DNA from: CAZWDL01 sp964632995
Lineage (GTDB): Bacteria; Bacteroidota; Bacteroidia; Chitinophagales; Saprospiraceae
DNA: 64,000 bases
Reading direction: 5' to 3'
Assembly: GCA_964632995.1 (NCBI GenBank)
Contig: CAZWDL010000024.1
Span: 7,188-71,187 of the forward strand
Shown here: in pieces, positions 23,039-32,051 of the stretch
How the letters are laid out: every line of letters begins with the position of its first letter
Position numbering within the stretch: the stretch's first letter is position 1
The notes under the pieces: model-generated
What the model saw: only the letters and a program-made list of their open reading frames with translations
What the model was told of the DNA's origin: nothing
Database searches by the model: none
Made by a program: the position numbers and the translations under genes

Positions 23039-24271
23039 ATGAACCGCAGTTGGATAAGAACCGCTTTACTTAACTTTCTGATCGCTGCCCTCATAGGCGC
23101 GCTGCTGCGCTTCGCCTTTGTGGTGGAGTTGCCCTGGATGGATTACCGGCACTGGTTGCACGCACATTCGCACGTAGCGATGTTGGGCTGGGTATACCTG
23201 GCGCTGTTCAGCTTCTTAGTGCCGGCTTTTTTAAGTGAAGCTCAGGCCCGCAAGCCGATTTACAAACGTTTGTTCTGGTTGACGCAGCTAAGCGTACTGG
23301 GCATGTTGTTCAGTTTCCCCGTACAGGGTTATGGGCCGGTATCTATTGCTTTTTCGACGTTGCATATGATACTGGCTTACCTGTTTGCCTATCGTTTCTG
23401 GAAAGACAGCCGGGAGCGGAGCTGGAAAATGAGTACCACTTTGGTTCATCTGTCACTGGCCTTTATGCTTTTTTCCTCCCTAGGCCTCTGGGCTATGGGC
23501 GTGGTGATGGCCTTCGATTTACGTAATACCGAATGGTATTATCTATCGGTGCAGTTTTTTCTGCACTTTCAGTTTTACGGCTGGTTCGGCTTGGCGGTAT
23601 TCGGTTTGTTTTTTCGCTGGATGGAAAACAGGGGCATACAGTTGCCTGAAAGACATAGCTATCTATTCATCTTTCTTCTAGCGGTTTCCGTACTGCTCAG
23701 CTTTGCCCTTCCGGTCACCTGGGCTTTTCCGCAAAACCTTTTCTTTATTATCAACTCGGCGGGCGTGCTGCTTCAGCTGGCGGCGCTTGTCGTCTTCATC
23801 CGGCTCCTGTGGCCCTACCGGCAGCAGTTATTTGATCTTTTGCCCCGCTGGCCGCTGCGGCTGTTCGGCTTCGCCTTCGGCGCCTGGGCGCTCAAGGTGC
23901 TGATTCAAAGCAGCACCGTCATTCCGATCATGTCCATTATCGGATATACGATCCGGAACTTTACTATCGGCTTTATTCACCTCTTCTTGCTGGGCACGGT
24001 GAGCGCTTTTCTGATTGGCTATGCTTTTTATCATCAGGTTTTTGGTAAAAACAGCCGGCTCGCTGTTGTCGGGACTGTGTTGCTCCTCACGGGTATCGCG
24101 CTTTCGGAAGCCATGCTTTTCACCCAGGGATTTATGTTTTGGGGAGCTATGGGGTTTCTGCCGGGTTATTACGTCGTCCTGTTTGGCGCAAGCCTGCTGA
24201 TGCCGCTTGGAGTGGCGCTGTTGTTTGCCGGGCTTTTCGGACAGAGGAGACAGCAAGCTACTTCCAATTAG
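23039..24271 (+). CDS. Histidine-rich polytopic membrane protein, heme-copper-oxidase-like
   Basis: 410 residues, about 11-12 transmembrane helices. Conserved-looking intramembrane histidines include HWLHAHSHVAMLGW (about 38-51), HMILAYLF (about 110), HLSLAF (about 138), FFLHFQFYGWFG (about 176-187) and FIHLFLLG (about 313). This pattern is that of the NnrS/heme-copper-oxidase-subunit-I-like membrane proteins that travel with nos, nor and ric genes in Bacteroidota, where a role in nitric oxide metabolism or heme/copper handling is presumed. It is 185 bases downstream of the cytochrome-like fragment and separated from it by a palindromic repeat. The exact function is not known. Confidence 0.75.
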   Translation: MNRSWIRTALLNFLIAALIGALLRFAFVVELPWMDYRHWLHAHSHVAMLGWVYLALFSFLVPAFLSEAQARKPIYKRLFWLTQLSVLGMLFSFPVQGYGPVSIAFSTLHMILAYLFAYRFWKDSRERSWKMSTTLVHLSLAFMLFSSLGLWAMGVVMAFDLRNTEWYYLSVQFFLHFQFYGWFGLAVFGLFFRWMENRGIQLPERHSYLFIFLLAVSVLLSFALPVTWAFPQNLFFIINSAGVLLQLAALVVFIRLLWPYRQQLFDLLPRWPLRLFGFAFGAWALKVLIQSSTVIPIMSIIGYTIRNFTIGFIHLFLLGTVSAFLIGYAFYHQVFGKNSRLAVVGTVLLLTGIALSEAMLFTQGFMFWGAMGFLPGYYVVLFGASLLMPLGVALLFAGLFGQRRQQATSN

Positions 24272-24414
24272 TGTTCGGTCATCAACCATTCAGAGGTTTT
24301 TTCGCTGACGTGAAAAAGGGTTTTGGCATCACACAAAGCTCGCTGAGGGCGCAGAGGAAAAGCAGTTTCTTCCGCCTGAAGCACCCGGACACAACTAACT
24401 TTGGTTTTTTGGCA

Positions 24415-24482
24415 GACAGGATTTACGGGATGAACAGGATTGATAGGATTTAGAGATCCTGTTCATCCCAGTTTACGCAGGA
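24415..24482. repeat. AGGATTTACGGGATGAACAGG-type inverted repeat between convergent genes
   Basis: The left arm is ACAGGATTTACGGGATGAAC plus AGGATTGATAGGATTT, a 10-nt quasi-period. GGGATGAACAGGAT (24427-24440) pairs exactly with ATCCTGTTCATCCC (24456-24469). It lies between convergent stop codons and ends 17 bases before the downstream gene's stop, where it could act as a bidirectional terminator. Confidence 0.8.
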
Positions 24483-24498
24483 AATGAAAAAAACCTGA

Positions 24499-25386
24499 CT
24501 ACTCTCTATTGATCATCGGAAACAGCTGCCGGATCATTTCTTCATCCGGTTGGGTGCCATATTCACAGATTTGGAAGGCTTCGGCGTGTTCTACCTGATC
24601 AGCCTTTTCTTCACCGTACCATTTCACTAAGGCTTGGCGCACGGCCGGGCTGATGGGACGTTGGCGGACTTCTCCGAGCCATTCGCGGCGCGCTTCGGCG
24701 CCTTCCGGCACTTCGTCGAGGCGGCCGACCGTCCAGGGCAGCCATTCGTAGAACTGGGAGACGTGGGCGTCGAGGCCGTCGAGTTTTTTATCCCAGACCG
24801 GGGTGATATCCACGGCGATATGCGGTTCGAAGGGATTGGGTTTTTGGAAGCGGTCGGGACAGTAAAGGAACACCGGATTTTTCTTCAGGGGTGGAGTGTC
24901 GGAGGCCACATTGGGTACGATGACCATATAGGCGGCATCCTGCACTACGAGTCCGGTGTTGCGATGATCGGGATGGTAATCGTTGGGACGGGGCAGGATG
25001 ACCACATCGGCATTCCACTCGCGGATGCGGCGAATGACCTGCTTACGCACTTCGAGCGTGGGCAACAGTTCGCCGTCGTGATTGTCGAGCACCTCGTATT
25101 CGACGATGCCCAGGCGGCGGGCCGACTCTTCGGCCTCGGCGCGCCGCCGCCGGGCCAGGGCGCCGCCGCCCATATTCTGATGGCCGGCGTCGCCGTTGGT
25201 CAGCGAGAGAAATTTTACCTGATGGCCCATCTCGGCCCACAGGGCAGCTGCGCCGCCTGCGCATAGGTCGCAGTCGTCGGGATGAGCGCCGATGACGATC
25301 ACGCGCAGAGGAACATCCTGTGCATTGATACTGTTAAAAAAAGGACTGAAAAGTAGGATCAGCAAAGCAGGAAAAAAGGCTTTCAT
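24499..25386 (-). CDS. Secreted PIG-L/LmbE family N-acyl-sugar deacetylase
   Basis: 295 residues. Signal peptide (1-22, INAQ). The zinc motif AHPDD (34-38) and the later HPDH (about 147-150) are the LmbE/PIG-L ligands, with the typical LSLTNGDAGH stretch between them. This fold deacetylates N-acetylglucosamine-type or other N-acyl sugars, and here it would work outside the cytoplasm. The closing region (EWLGEVRQRPISP..ADQVEHAEAFQICEYG) is common to secreted Bacteroidota homologues. It seems to be transcribed alone. Confidence 0.9.
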   Translation of the reverse strand: MKAFFPALLILLFSPFFNSINAQDVPLRVIVIGAHPDDCDLCAGGAAALWAEMGHQVKFLSLTNGDAGHQNMGGGALARRRRAEAEESARRLGIVEYEVLDNHDGELLPTLEVRKQVIRRIREWNADVVILPRPNDYHPDHRNTGLVVQDAAYMVIVPNVASDTPPLKKNPVFLYCPDRFQKPNPFEPHIAVDITPVWDKKLDGLDAHVSQFYEWLPWTVGRLDEVPEGAEARREWLGEVRQRPISPAVRQALVKWYGEEKADQVEHAEAFQICEYGTQPDEEMIRQLFPMINRE

Positions 25387-25579
25387 GAATTTTTTAGTTT
25401 ATTTAACCAGAATTATTAAATGGCGAAAAATGCCATCAAAATGTCTGTTAATATAGGCAATACAATAGTTTTCAAAAGTATGAATGTAAACTTATTTAAA
25501 CTTGAAGCAACCGTATCTACCTGAAACTCCTATAAACTTTATATTTTTAGTGCTGATCCTTTACCTTAAATAAGCAACT

Positions 25580-26680
25580 GTGTACGAATATCCGATTCCT
25601 ATAGCTTTTCCGGAACAACCCTCCCTTACTGATGGCGACACCGTGCTTGCTGCCGATATCGGCGGCACCAAGACGCATTTGGCGCTTTTCAAGATACGAG
25701 GTGATGAAATTACGCTGATTGAAGAACGCAAATACCCCTCCCAGAAATGGCATTCCCTTACCAACATTGTCAAGGACTTTAAGGTCGAGGCGCCCGAGCT
25801 GAAACGCTTTAGTATTGCCTTTGCCGGTCCGGTTCAGGAGGGCAAGGCCAAAGCCACCAACCTGGACTGGGAAATAGATGTCCGGCAGTTGGGTAAGACC
25901 ATTGACGTCGATTCGGTGCTGCTGATCAACGATCTGGAAGCGGTGGGCTACGGTCTGGCAGCGCTGAGGGAAGAGGATATCGCGGTGGTTTACGATGGGG
26001 ATCGCTCGCCGAACGGCAACGCAGCTATCATCGCACCCGGAACCGGCCTGGGAGAAGCCGGCATGTTCTGGGATGGTCATGCCTTCCATCCATTCGCTAC
26101 CGAAGGCGGCCACACCGACTTTGCCTCCACCGATGAACTCGATGTAGAGTTGTTTCAGTTCCTCAATAAAAAATACGGCCACGTCAGTTGGGAACGGGTA
26201 GTGTCCGGACCCGGGATACACGCCATTTTCCAGTTCCTGCGGGACGTACGCAAAATGGAACAGCCTGCCTGGCTCAAAGAGCGTATGCAGGAAGGCGATC
26301 CCTCGGCAGCCATCAGTAAGGCAGCCGAAGAGGGATGTCCTATTTGTCAGGAAACCCTGCGTCTTTTCATAAAATACCTGTCCCAGGAAGCTTCCGATCT
26401 CGCCCTGAAATTTAAAGCAACCGGTGGTGTCTTTATTGGTGGCGGCATTCCGCCCAAGATCTGGAACGAAGAACTGCAAAAGGAATTCCTTGATCAATTT
26501 TTCCACGTAGGGCGCCTGCGACACCTGCTGGAGACTATGCCGGTCTACCTGATCCTCAATTCGAAAGCGGCCTTACTCGGCGCCGCTTACTACGGGGCGC
26601 TCGGCAGCAAGGAAGGGCCCCAACACTTCCGGCTGGACAGGGCGTCGATGGAAATATCTACTACCTCGGCCAAGGAGTAG
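25580..26680 (+). CDS. glk: Glucokinase (Glk, ROK-unrelated bacterial type)
   Basis: 366 residues from a GTG start (25580), which places the phosphate-binding loop LAADIGGTKTHLALF at 23-37. NDLEAVGYGL (about 115-124), APGTGLGEAG (about 151-160) and EGGHTDFA (about 173-180) are the glucose-binding and catalytic blocks of the PF02685 glucokinase family. It phosphorylates glucose with ATP in the cytoplasm. No ATG lies close enough upstream to give a better start. The sequence gap at 26734 lies just downstream, so any operon partner is unknown. Confidence 0.92.
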   Translation: MYEYPIPIAFPEQPSLTDGDTVLAADIGGTKTHLALFKIRGDEITLIEERKYPSQKWHSLTNIVKDFKVEAPELKRFSIAFAGPVQEGKAKATNLDWEIDVRQLGKTIDVDSVLLINDLEAVGYGLAALREEDIAVVYDGDRSPNGNAAIIAPGTGLGEAGMFWDGHAFHPFATEGGHTDFASTDELDVELFQFLNKKYGHVSWERVVSGPGIHAIFQFLRDVRKMEQPAWLKERMQEGDPSAAISKAAEEGCPICQETLRLFIKYLSQEASDLALKFKATGGVFIGGGIPPKIWNEELQKEFLDQFFHVGRLRHLLETMPVYLILNSKAALLGAAYYGALGSKEGPQHFRLDRASMEISTTSAKE

Positions 26681-26733
26681 CGTAGCGCTGCCGGCGAGAG
26701 CAACGCAAATAAAGAGGCGTTCGCGGAAGCTGA

Positions 26734-26743
26734 NNNNNNNNNN
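26734..26743. other. Assembly gap (ten N)
   Basis: Ten N bases join two contigs. The true gap length is unknown. Sequence on either side is intergenic, so neighbouring genes may not be adjacent in the genome. Confidence 0.99.
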
Positions 26744-26819
26744 TGCCGGATTTCAGAAACCCGGCAGTCCTTGCCCCGGAAACTCAGCACCATAATTCAG
26801 CTCCCAATTCACCCGTGTC

Positions 26820-28190
26820 ATGAAATCGATCCTAAACGCTCTTCTTGTCTGTCTACTGATGTCTTGGTCTATTCTCTGTGCTGCGCAGACCCGGACGGAT
26901 GAGCCCCGGTTACTCATCACCACCGATATCGGCGGTGATCCCGATGATATGCAGTCCTTGATCCGGCTGCTCGTCTACGCCAATGAATTTGAACCGGAGG
27001 GCCTGATCGCCTCGGCTTCAGGCACCCCTGGCGAGCTGAACGAAGCCGTCGTCCGGCCGGATTTGATCGCCCAATTTGTCCGCGCATACGGCCGGGTGGA
27101 AGAAAATCTAAAACGGCATGACCCCGAGTACCCCTCCTCTAAAAATTTGCTGTCCATCATTAAAGCAGGAAATCCCAACCGGGGTTGGCCACATGTCGGC
27201 AAAGGGCACGATACGGAAGCCTCCGAATGGATCATCCAAAAGGTAGACGAGGAAGAACGTCCCCTCAATATCGCCATCTGGGGCGGGCAGACCGACGTGG
27301 CGCAGGCGCTTTGGAAAGTTAAGTCTCAACGGACAAAAAAGCAATACCGCAAATTCATCTCCAAAATCCGCATTTACGACATCGCCGACCAGGACGGCAT
27401 CTTCGAACGTATCTGGGCCGAACACCCCGGCCTGTTCTACATTCTCAACAAAGCGCCGGAAGGGCAGGACAAGCGAGACGCCGTCTTCCGGGGCATGTAC
27501 CTGGGAGGCGAGGAAGGGTTGACCTCGCTGGAATGGCTCAAAGAGCATGTCATCGAGGAGCACGGCCCGCTGGGTGCGCTCTATCCACAGAAAACCTGGA
27601 CGGCTCCCAACCCGCATGCCGCCATGAAAGAAGGCGATACGCCTTCCTGGTTTTACTTTCTGGATAACGGTCTGCACTCCCCCGATCATCCCGAGTACGG
27701 TGGCTGGGGCGGCCGTTTTGAGAAAACCGGGTCGGGCTATTATACCGATGCAGCAGACGCTTACCAGGGGGATACCGGCCCGAGGGTGAGCGTCTGGCGC
27801 TGGCGGCCTGATTTTCAGCATGCCTTTGCCGCCCGGATGGACCGTTGTGTCAAGCCCCCCACTGAAACCAACCATGCCCCGGTGGCGGTTGTCAATGGTG
27901 ATTCCAGTAATGACATCCTTTACATGAGCGGTCAGGCAGGTAAAAAGGTAGCCCTCGACGCCTCCACCTCCAGCGATCCCGATGGAAATGCATTGCGGTA
28001 CGAATGGATGGTGTACCCCGAGGCATCCGGCCGGGAAGGGACGCTCGACCTGCAGGTGGATGGGCCCTCCGCCACTTTTAAGATGCCTCAATTGAAGAAA
28101 GGGGAAGAGGTGCACCTTATTCTGAAAGTAATGGATGAGGGAGTCCCTACGCTGACTGCTTACCGAAGGATCGTGCTGGGGCAAAAATAA
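26820..28190 (+). CDS. Secreted DUF1593 nucleoside-hydrolase-like protein
   Basis: 456 residues. Signal peptide (1-22, CAAQ). Residues about 28-340 carry RLLITTDIGGDPDDMQSLIR, WPHVGKGHDTEASEWII, IAIWGGQTDVAQALW and GGWGGRFEKTGSGYYTDA, the DUF1593 domain, which is related in fold to inosine/uridine nucleoside hydrolases (aspartates DIGGDPDD at 36-43 would bind calcium). A C-terminal beta-sandwich domain (about 350-456: ASTSSDPDGNALRYEWMVYP) is PKD-like, as usual in this family. It is followed after 13 bases by a true nucleoside hydrolase, so they probably act together on a nucleoside or glycoside outside the cytoplasm. Confidence 0.9.
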   Translation: MKSILNALLVCLLMSWSILCAAQTRTDEPRLLITTDIGGDPDDMQSLIRLLVYANEFEPEGLIASASGTPGELNEAVVRPDLIAQFVRAYGRVEENLKRHDPEYPSSKNLLSIIKAGNPNRGWPHVGKGHDTEASEWIIQKVDEEERPLNIAIWGGQTDVAQALWKVKSQRTKKQYRKFISKIRIYDIADQDGIFERIWAEHPGLFYILNKAPEGQDKRDAVFRGMYLGGEEGLTSLEWLKEHVIEEHGPLGALYPQKTWTAPNPHAAMKEGDTPSWFYFLDNGLHSPDHPEYGGWGGRFEKTGSGYYTDAADAYQGDTGPRVSVWRWRPDFQHAFAARMDRCVKPPTETNHAPVAVVNGDSSNDILYMSGQAGKKVALDASTSSDPDGNALRYEWMVYPEASGREGTLDLQVDGPSATFKMPQLKKGEEVHLILKVMDEGVPTLTAYRRIVLGQK

Positions 28191-28203
28191 ATTTTCTTCA
28201 AAT

Positions 28204-29115
28204 ATGACTATCTCATCTTTAAAATCGTACCTGTTTCTTCCCTTGCTGCTTCTCACGCTGTTTTCTTTCGGCCAGGAAACCCGAAAAGTTATCCTCGACG
28301 CCGACACCGGCAACGAAGTTGACGACCTCTACGCCATTGTCCGGGCATTGATCGAACCCTCCTGGGAAATTACCGCGCTCAACGCCACGCAGTGGCAGCC
28401 CAGTCACTGGGCCGTCGATCAGTCGATGGAGGAAAGCCACCGGCTGAACCAGGTTCTGCTCGGCTACCTGGATATGGATATCAAAACCCGGCGTGGTGGT
28501 GTCGACCGCATGTACGACTGGGGCGACAAGGCACAGCATTCGGCCGCCGCTTACGAAATTATCCGGCAAGCTCATGACGTACCGGAAGGTGAAAAACTCA
28601 CCGTCGTCGCCCTCGGCGCGCTGACGAACGTCGCTTCGGCGGTCTACATCGATTCCTCCATCTCGTCGAGGATCGCCGTGCACTGGCTCGGTACGAGCTA
28701 CGATTTTGAAAATGGGGTCCTGAAGAAGACTGACTTCAACTGCGTGATGGATGTACAGGCTGTCAATGTAATGCTCGAATCGGATGTGGAAATGCACGTC
28801 ATCCCCGTCAACGTGGCCGCCGCCATGACCTTTGACTACGAGGAAACTGCCGCCAGGTTCAGCGATCAACACGGCCTCACCGATTTCCTGATCCAGCGCT
28901 GGTTCAATCACCTGGACGGCGGCCGCCGGCAACGCACGATCTGGGACCTGGCGCTCATCGAAGCTATGATTCATCCGGAATGGGCCGAAAAAGTAAAAAT
29001 CACCACCTCCCGCGACAACGGCAGTAAAGAGATGTGGTACTACAAACAAATTGACGCCGGTAAGTTCCGCGACGATTTTTTCGTGACGACCCTCATGTAT
29101 CTGGATCAGCGTTGA
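28204..29115 (+). CDS. Secreted inosine/uridine-preferring nucleoside hydrolase
   Basis: 303 residues. Signal peptide (1-23, SFGQ). DADTGNEVDDLYAI (31-44) is the calcium-binding DxDxxxDD-type motif of the IUNH family, and VVALGALTNVASAV (about 133-146) a conserved core strand. WDLALIEAM (about 250) carries the last metal/substrate aspartate region. It hydrolyses N-glycosidic bonds of ribonucleosides. It follows the DUF1593 gene in a probable operon. Confidence 0.92.
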   Translation: MTISSLKSYLFLPLLLLTLFSFGQETRKVILDADTGNEVDDLYAIVRALIEPSWEITALNATQWQPSHWAVDQSMEESHRLNQVLLGYLDMDIKTRRGGVDRMYDWGDKAQHSAAAYEIIRQAHDVPEGEKLTVVALGALTNVASAVYIDSSISSRIAVHWLGTSYDFENGVLKKTDFNCVMDVQAVNVMLESDVEMHVIPVNVAAAMTFDYEETAARFSDQHGLTDFLIQRWFNHLDGGRRQRTIWDLALIEAMIHPEWAEKVKITTSRDNGSKEMWYYKQIDAGKFRDDFFVTTLMYLDQR

Positions 29116-29237
29116 AAGTTTTTTTAAATATAGCCTGGGTCGCAAAAGTAAGGGAACAATGATTTGATTACCTTTTTAAGGTTAACATCAAATCCGGTCC
29201 GTCATAAAGGTATCTTCAATTACTCAATCCCTATGCT

Positions 29238-30866
29238 ATGAAAAGTTGCCAGTTTGCACCTGCTCGTCTCCCTATCTTCTTTCTGCTGATGCTGACCCTG
29301 TCCGGTTTTAGCGGAATTGATGCCCAGAAGTCGCTCCCATCCTTCCCCTGGCCCGACGGCAAGCGCGCCGCGCTCAGCCTGAGTTTCGACGACGCCCGCC
29401 TTTCCAATGTCGACGTGGGAACGCCGCTCTTCAACCGTTTTGATGCGAAGGTGACCTTCTACGTGGTGCCCGGCGGGGTAAGGGAACGCCTGGAAAAATG
29501 GAAGCAGGCCGTGAAGGACGGCCACGAGATCGGCAACCACACCCTGGTGCACCCTTGCTCGGGCAACTTCGCCTGGGCACGCGATAAGGCGCTGGAGAAC
29601 TACAACCTCGCGGCTATGCGCCGGGAACTGCTGAGCGCCAATGAGCAGATAGAAGAGCTGCTGGGCGTCACGCCCGTCTCCTTCGCCTACTCCTGCGGGC
29701 AGACCTACGTGGGCCGGGGTACGGAAACGCGCAGCTACGTGCCGCTGGTCGCCGAACTGTTCACCTCCGGCCGCGGCTGGCTCGATGAAGCCGCCAATGA
29801 TCCCTATTACGCCGATCTGGCCCAGTTGCAGGGTATCGAAATGGATGGGAAAAACTTCGAAGCCGATATCAGGCCCATTCTGGAACAGGCTTTGGAAAAC
29901 GGCCACTGGGTCGTCCTGGCCGGGCATGAGATTGGGGCAGGCGGCTTTCAAATGACGCGGACCGACATGCTCGAAGCGCTGCTGCAATACGTACAGCAAC
30001 CCAACAGCGGTATTTGGCTGGCGCCGGTGGGCGAGGTGGCCGCGTATGTGAAAAAACAAAGATCGGAAAGAGAACAGGAGCTGAGCGAGGCCCTCACCTT
30101 CGCCGCCACCTTCGACGAGGGCTACGAGGCGGATTACGGCAAGGGCGACACCCGCTTATTTACTGCTACGGCTTACGACCATTTAGAAAGCGCCCGGGCG
30201 GGAATGGAGAGTGAGTATATTGAACTGGCCGAGGGCAAAGGCCGCTTCGGCAACGCTATCCACTTTAAAGAAAAAGCGGCTCCCGTTATTTTCTATCCCT
30301 CCGAAGGCAATATCGCCTACGACGAGGAGGACTGGAACGGCACGATCTCTCTCTGGCTCAGCCTCGATCCGGAAGCAGACCTGGAGCCCGGCTACGTCGA
30401 CCCCATACAAATTACCGACGCCGGCTATAATGACGCTGCCCTCTGGGTGGATTTTTCGGATAAAAATCCGCGTTCCTTTCGCATGGGCGTCTACGGCGAC
30501 CTGGATGTATGGAATCCCGACAATGCCGGACCGGACGATAACCCCGCTTTTAATGAACGCCTGCTGCCCGCAGAATACCGCCCCTTCGGCGCCGGCATTT
30601 GGACGCATGTAGTCATCACTTTCTCTGGTTTGAATACAGGAGACGGCAGGGCCGCGCTTTACATCAACGGCCAACGGCAGGGCGAGCGGGAGATTCCCGA
30701 GCCTTTTACTTGGGAACTCGAACAATCCAAAATATTCCTGGGCCTGAATTATACCGGATTACTCGATGAAGTGGCCTTGTTCGACCGGGCGCTGACAGTA
30801 GAAGAAGTCGTACGCCTCTATCAGTTACCAAATGGATTGAAAGCTTTGCTAAAAGAATCAAAATAA
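29238..30866 (+). CDS. Polysaccharide deacetylase with C-terminal LamG-like domain
   Basis: 542 residues. Signal peptide (1-29, GIDAQ). Residues about 36-265 are a NodB-type carbohydrate esterase: ALSLSFDDARLSN holds the metal/catalytic Asp pair, HEIGNHTLVHP the zinc histidines, and VVLAGHEIGAGG the late histidine strand. Residues about 280-530 form a concanavalin-like LamG domain (HFKEKAAPVIFYP, GTISLWLSLDPEADLE, WTHVVITFSGLNTGDGRAALYINGQ, KIFLGLNYTGLLDEVALFDRAL), which likely binds a glycan. It removes acetyl groups from an extracellular polysaccharide. The neighbours are other exported carbohydrate enzymes and remnants. Confidence 0.9.
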   Translation: MKSCQFAPARLPIFFLLMLTLSGFSGIDAQKSLPSFPWPDGKRAALSLSFDDARLSNVDVGTPLFNRFDAKVTFYVVPGGVRERLEKWKQAVKDGHEIGNHTLVHPCSGNFAWARDKALENYNLAAMRRELLSANEQIEELLGVTPVSFAYSCGQTYVGRGTETRSYVPLVAELFTSGRGWLDEAANDPYYADLAQLQGIEMDGKNFEADIRPILEQALENGHWVVLAGHEIGAGGFQMTRTDMLEALLQYVQQPNSGIWLAPVGEVAAYVKKQRSEREQELSEALTFAATFDEGYEADYGKGDTRLFTATAYDHLESARAGMESEYIELAEGKGRFGNAIHFKEKAAPVIFYPSEGNIAYDEEDWNGTISLWLSLDPEADLEPGYVDPIQITDAGYNDAALWVDFSDKNPRSFRMGVYGDLDVWNPDNAGPDDNPAFNERLLPAEYRPFGAGIWTHVVITFSGLNTGDGRAALYINGQRQGEREIPEPFTWELEQSKIFLGLNYTGLLDEVALFDRALTVEEVVRLYQLPNGLKALLKESK

Positions 30867-30871
30867 AGCCC

Positions 30872-31641
30872 ATGCCCAACCGCCGCCAATTTCTCACGCA
30901 ATTCAGCCGGGTCTCCGCCCTGGCCTTTCTTCCTCTTCCGACCCAATGATTATTCCGGGACCACGGGCAAAACAATTATTCGATCAGGGTTTCCGGAATC
31001 AGAAGTGGTTCCTGCCTTATGGGCCGGGCCGGGGCAATGCCGGCCTGAAACGAAATATCGAACTGGTAGCGGAACTGCGCGATGCAGTGGGTTTTGAAGG
31101 ACAGCTCATGTTCGACGCCTTTATGGGCTGGGACCTGCCCTACGCCGAGGCCTGGACCAGCGCCGTGGAAGCCTACCGCCCCTACTGGATCGAGGAAGCC
31201 TTCCCGCCCAACCGGCTGGAGAGCTTTGTGCACCTCAGTCAGCACACATCCATTCCGGTGGCTACCGGCGAGCATTTCTACAACCGCTGGGAGGTACTCA
31301 ACTTTCTGAAGGCCGGCGCCATCCAAGTGGTGCAAGCTGATCCGGAGTGGTGCGGCGGCGTGAGCGAGCTGGTCAAGATCTGCCATCTGGCTTCCTCATT
31401 CGGCGCCAAAGTATTCCCGCACGGACACAACATCCACTCGGCCCTGCACGTGGTGGCCAGCCAGTCGCCGGAGGTCTGCCCGCTCGTCGAGTACCTGATC
31501 CTGTATATGGGGTATAAGCTACATTTTCAAAAGGATCCATTACTGACCGACAACGGAATTCTGCCTCTTCCGCAGGGACCAGGGTTCGGCATTGAGTTGG
31601 ATGAGTCAAAGATTGAAAAGCAGGAAATATTAGCAGATTAA
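30872..31641 (+). pseudogene. Mandelate racemase/muconate lactonizing enzyme, internally deleted
   Basis: A 25-codon remnant MPNRRQFLTQFSRVSALAFL with a Tat twin-arginine signal begins at 30872 and stops at TGA 30947. In another frame, starting at once, comes the C-terminal barrel half of an enolase-superfamily enzyme: LMFDAFMGWDLPYA (metal Asp), YWIEEAFPPN (metal Glu), PVATGEHFYNRWE and VQADPEWCGGVSEL (metal/catalytic residues), KVFPHGHN. The N-terminal capping domain (~150-200 residues) is gone. A functional sugar-acid dehydratase-type enzyme would have had signal, cap and barrel. The deletion and frame change sit near 30945. Confidence 0.8.
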
Positions 31642-31653
31642 AAAACGTAGCCG

Positions 31654-32050
31654 ATGGAAAAATCAACGGATACGAACCGCCGCGATTTTATCAAAAAAAC
31701 CGGTGTGCTGGCTGGCGGGCTCTACGGCCAGCTTTGCCGGTGTAAATACCACTCCTAAAAACAAACTGCCAAAATGGAAGGGCTTCAACCTATTGGACTT
31801 CTTCTCTCCCGATCCCGCCCGGGCACGGGAACCTACACCCGAAGAACACCTGAAGTGGATGGCCGACTGGGGCTTCGATTTTGTTCGCATCCCGATGGCC
31901 TACCCTTCCTATGTCAAATTCGATCGCAGTGAGCCGATTACTCCCAGACGGGTACGCAAAATCGACAAGCGGGCCGTGGAGAAAGTCGAAGAGCTGGTCT
32001 ATCTGGCCAACAAGCATAATCTGCATGTCAGCCTTTCATATGGGGTTGAC
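31654..32050 (+). pseudogene. GH5-like glycoside hydrolase, N-terminal fragment with frameshift
   Basis: It begins MEKSTDTNRRDFIKKTGVLAGG, a Tat signal, then loses frame at GGCGGG (about 31716-31720; one extra G). The next frame continues STASFAGVNTTPKNKL, WKGFNLLDFFSP, PTPEEHLKWMADWGFDFVRIP, PITPRRVRKIDKRAVEKVEE and LVYLANKHNLHVSLS, the first two beta-alpha units of a GH5/cellulase-type TIM barrel. The sequence stops there and passes directly into the 3' end of the opposite-strand synthase gene, so the catalytic residues are lost. It lies 12 bases after the enolase-family remnant; both were probably part of the same export-linked sugar cluster. Confidence 0.8.
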
Positions 32051-32051
32051 T

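Noticed and set aside
27108..28313. 401-codon minus-strand frame opposite the DUF1593 gene
   Set aside because: The sense strand has a full signal peptide and family motifs; the antisense shows none.
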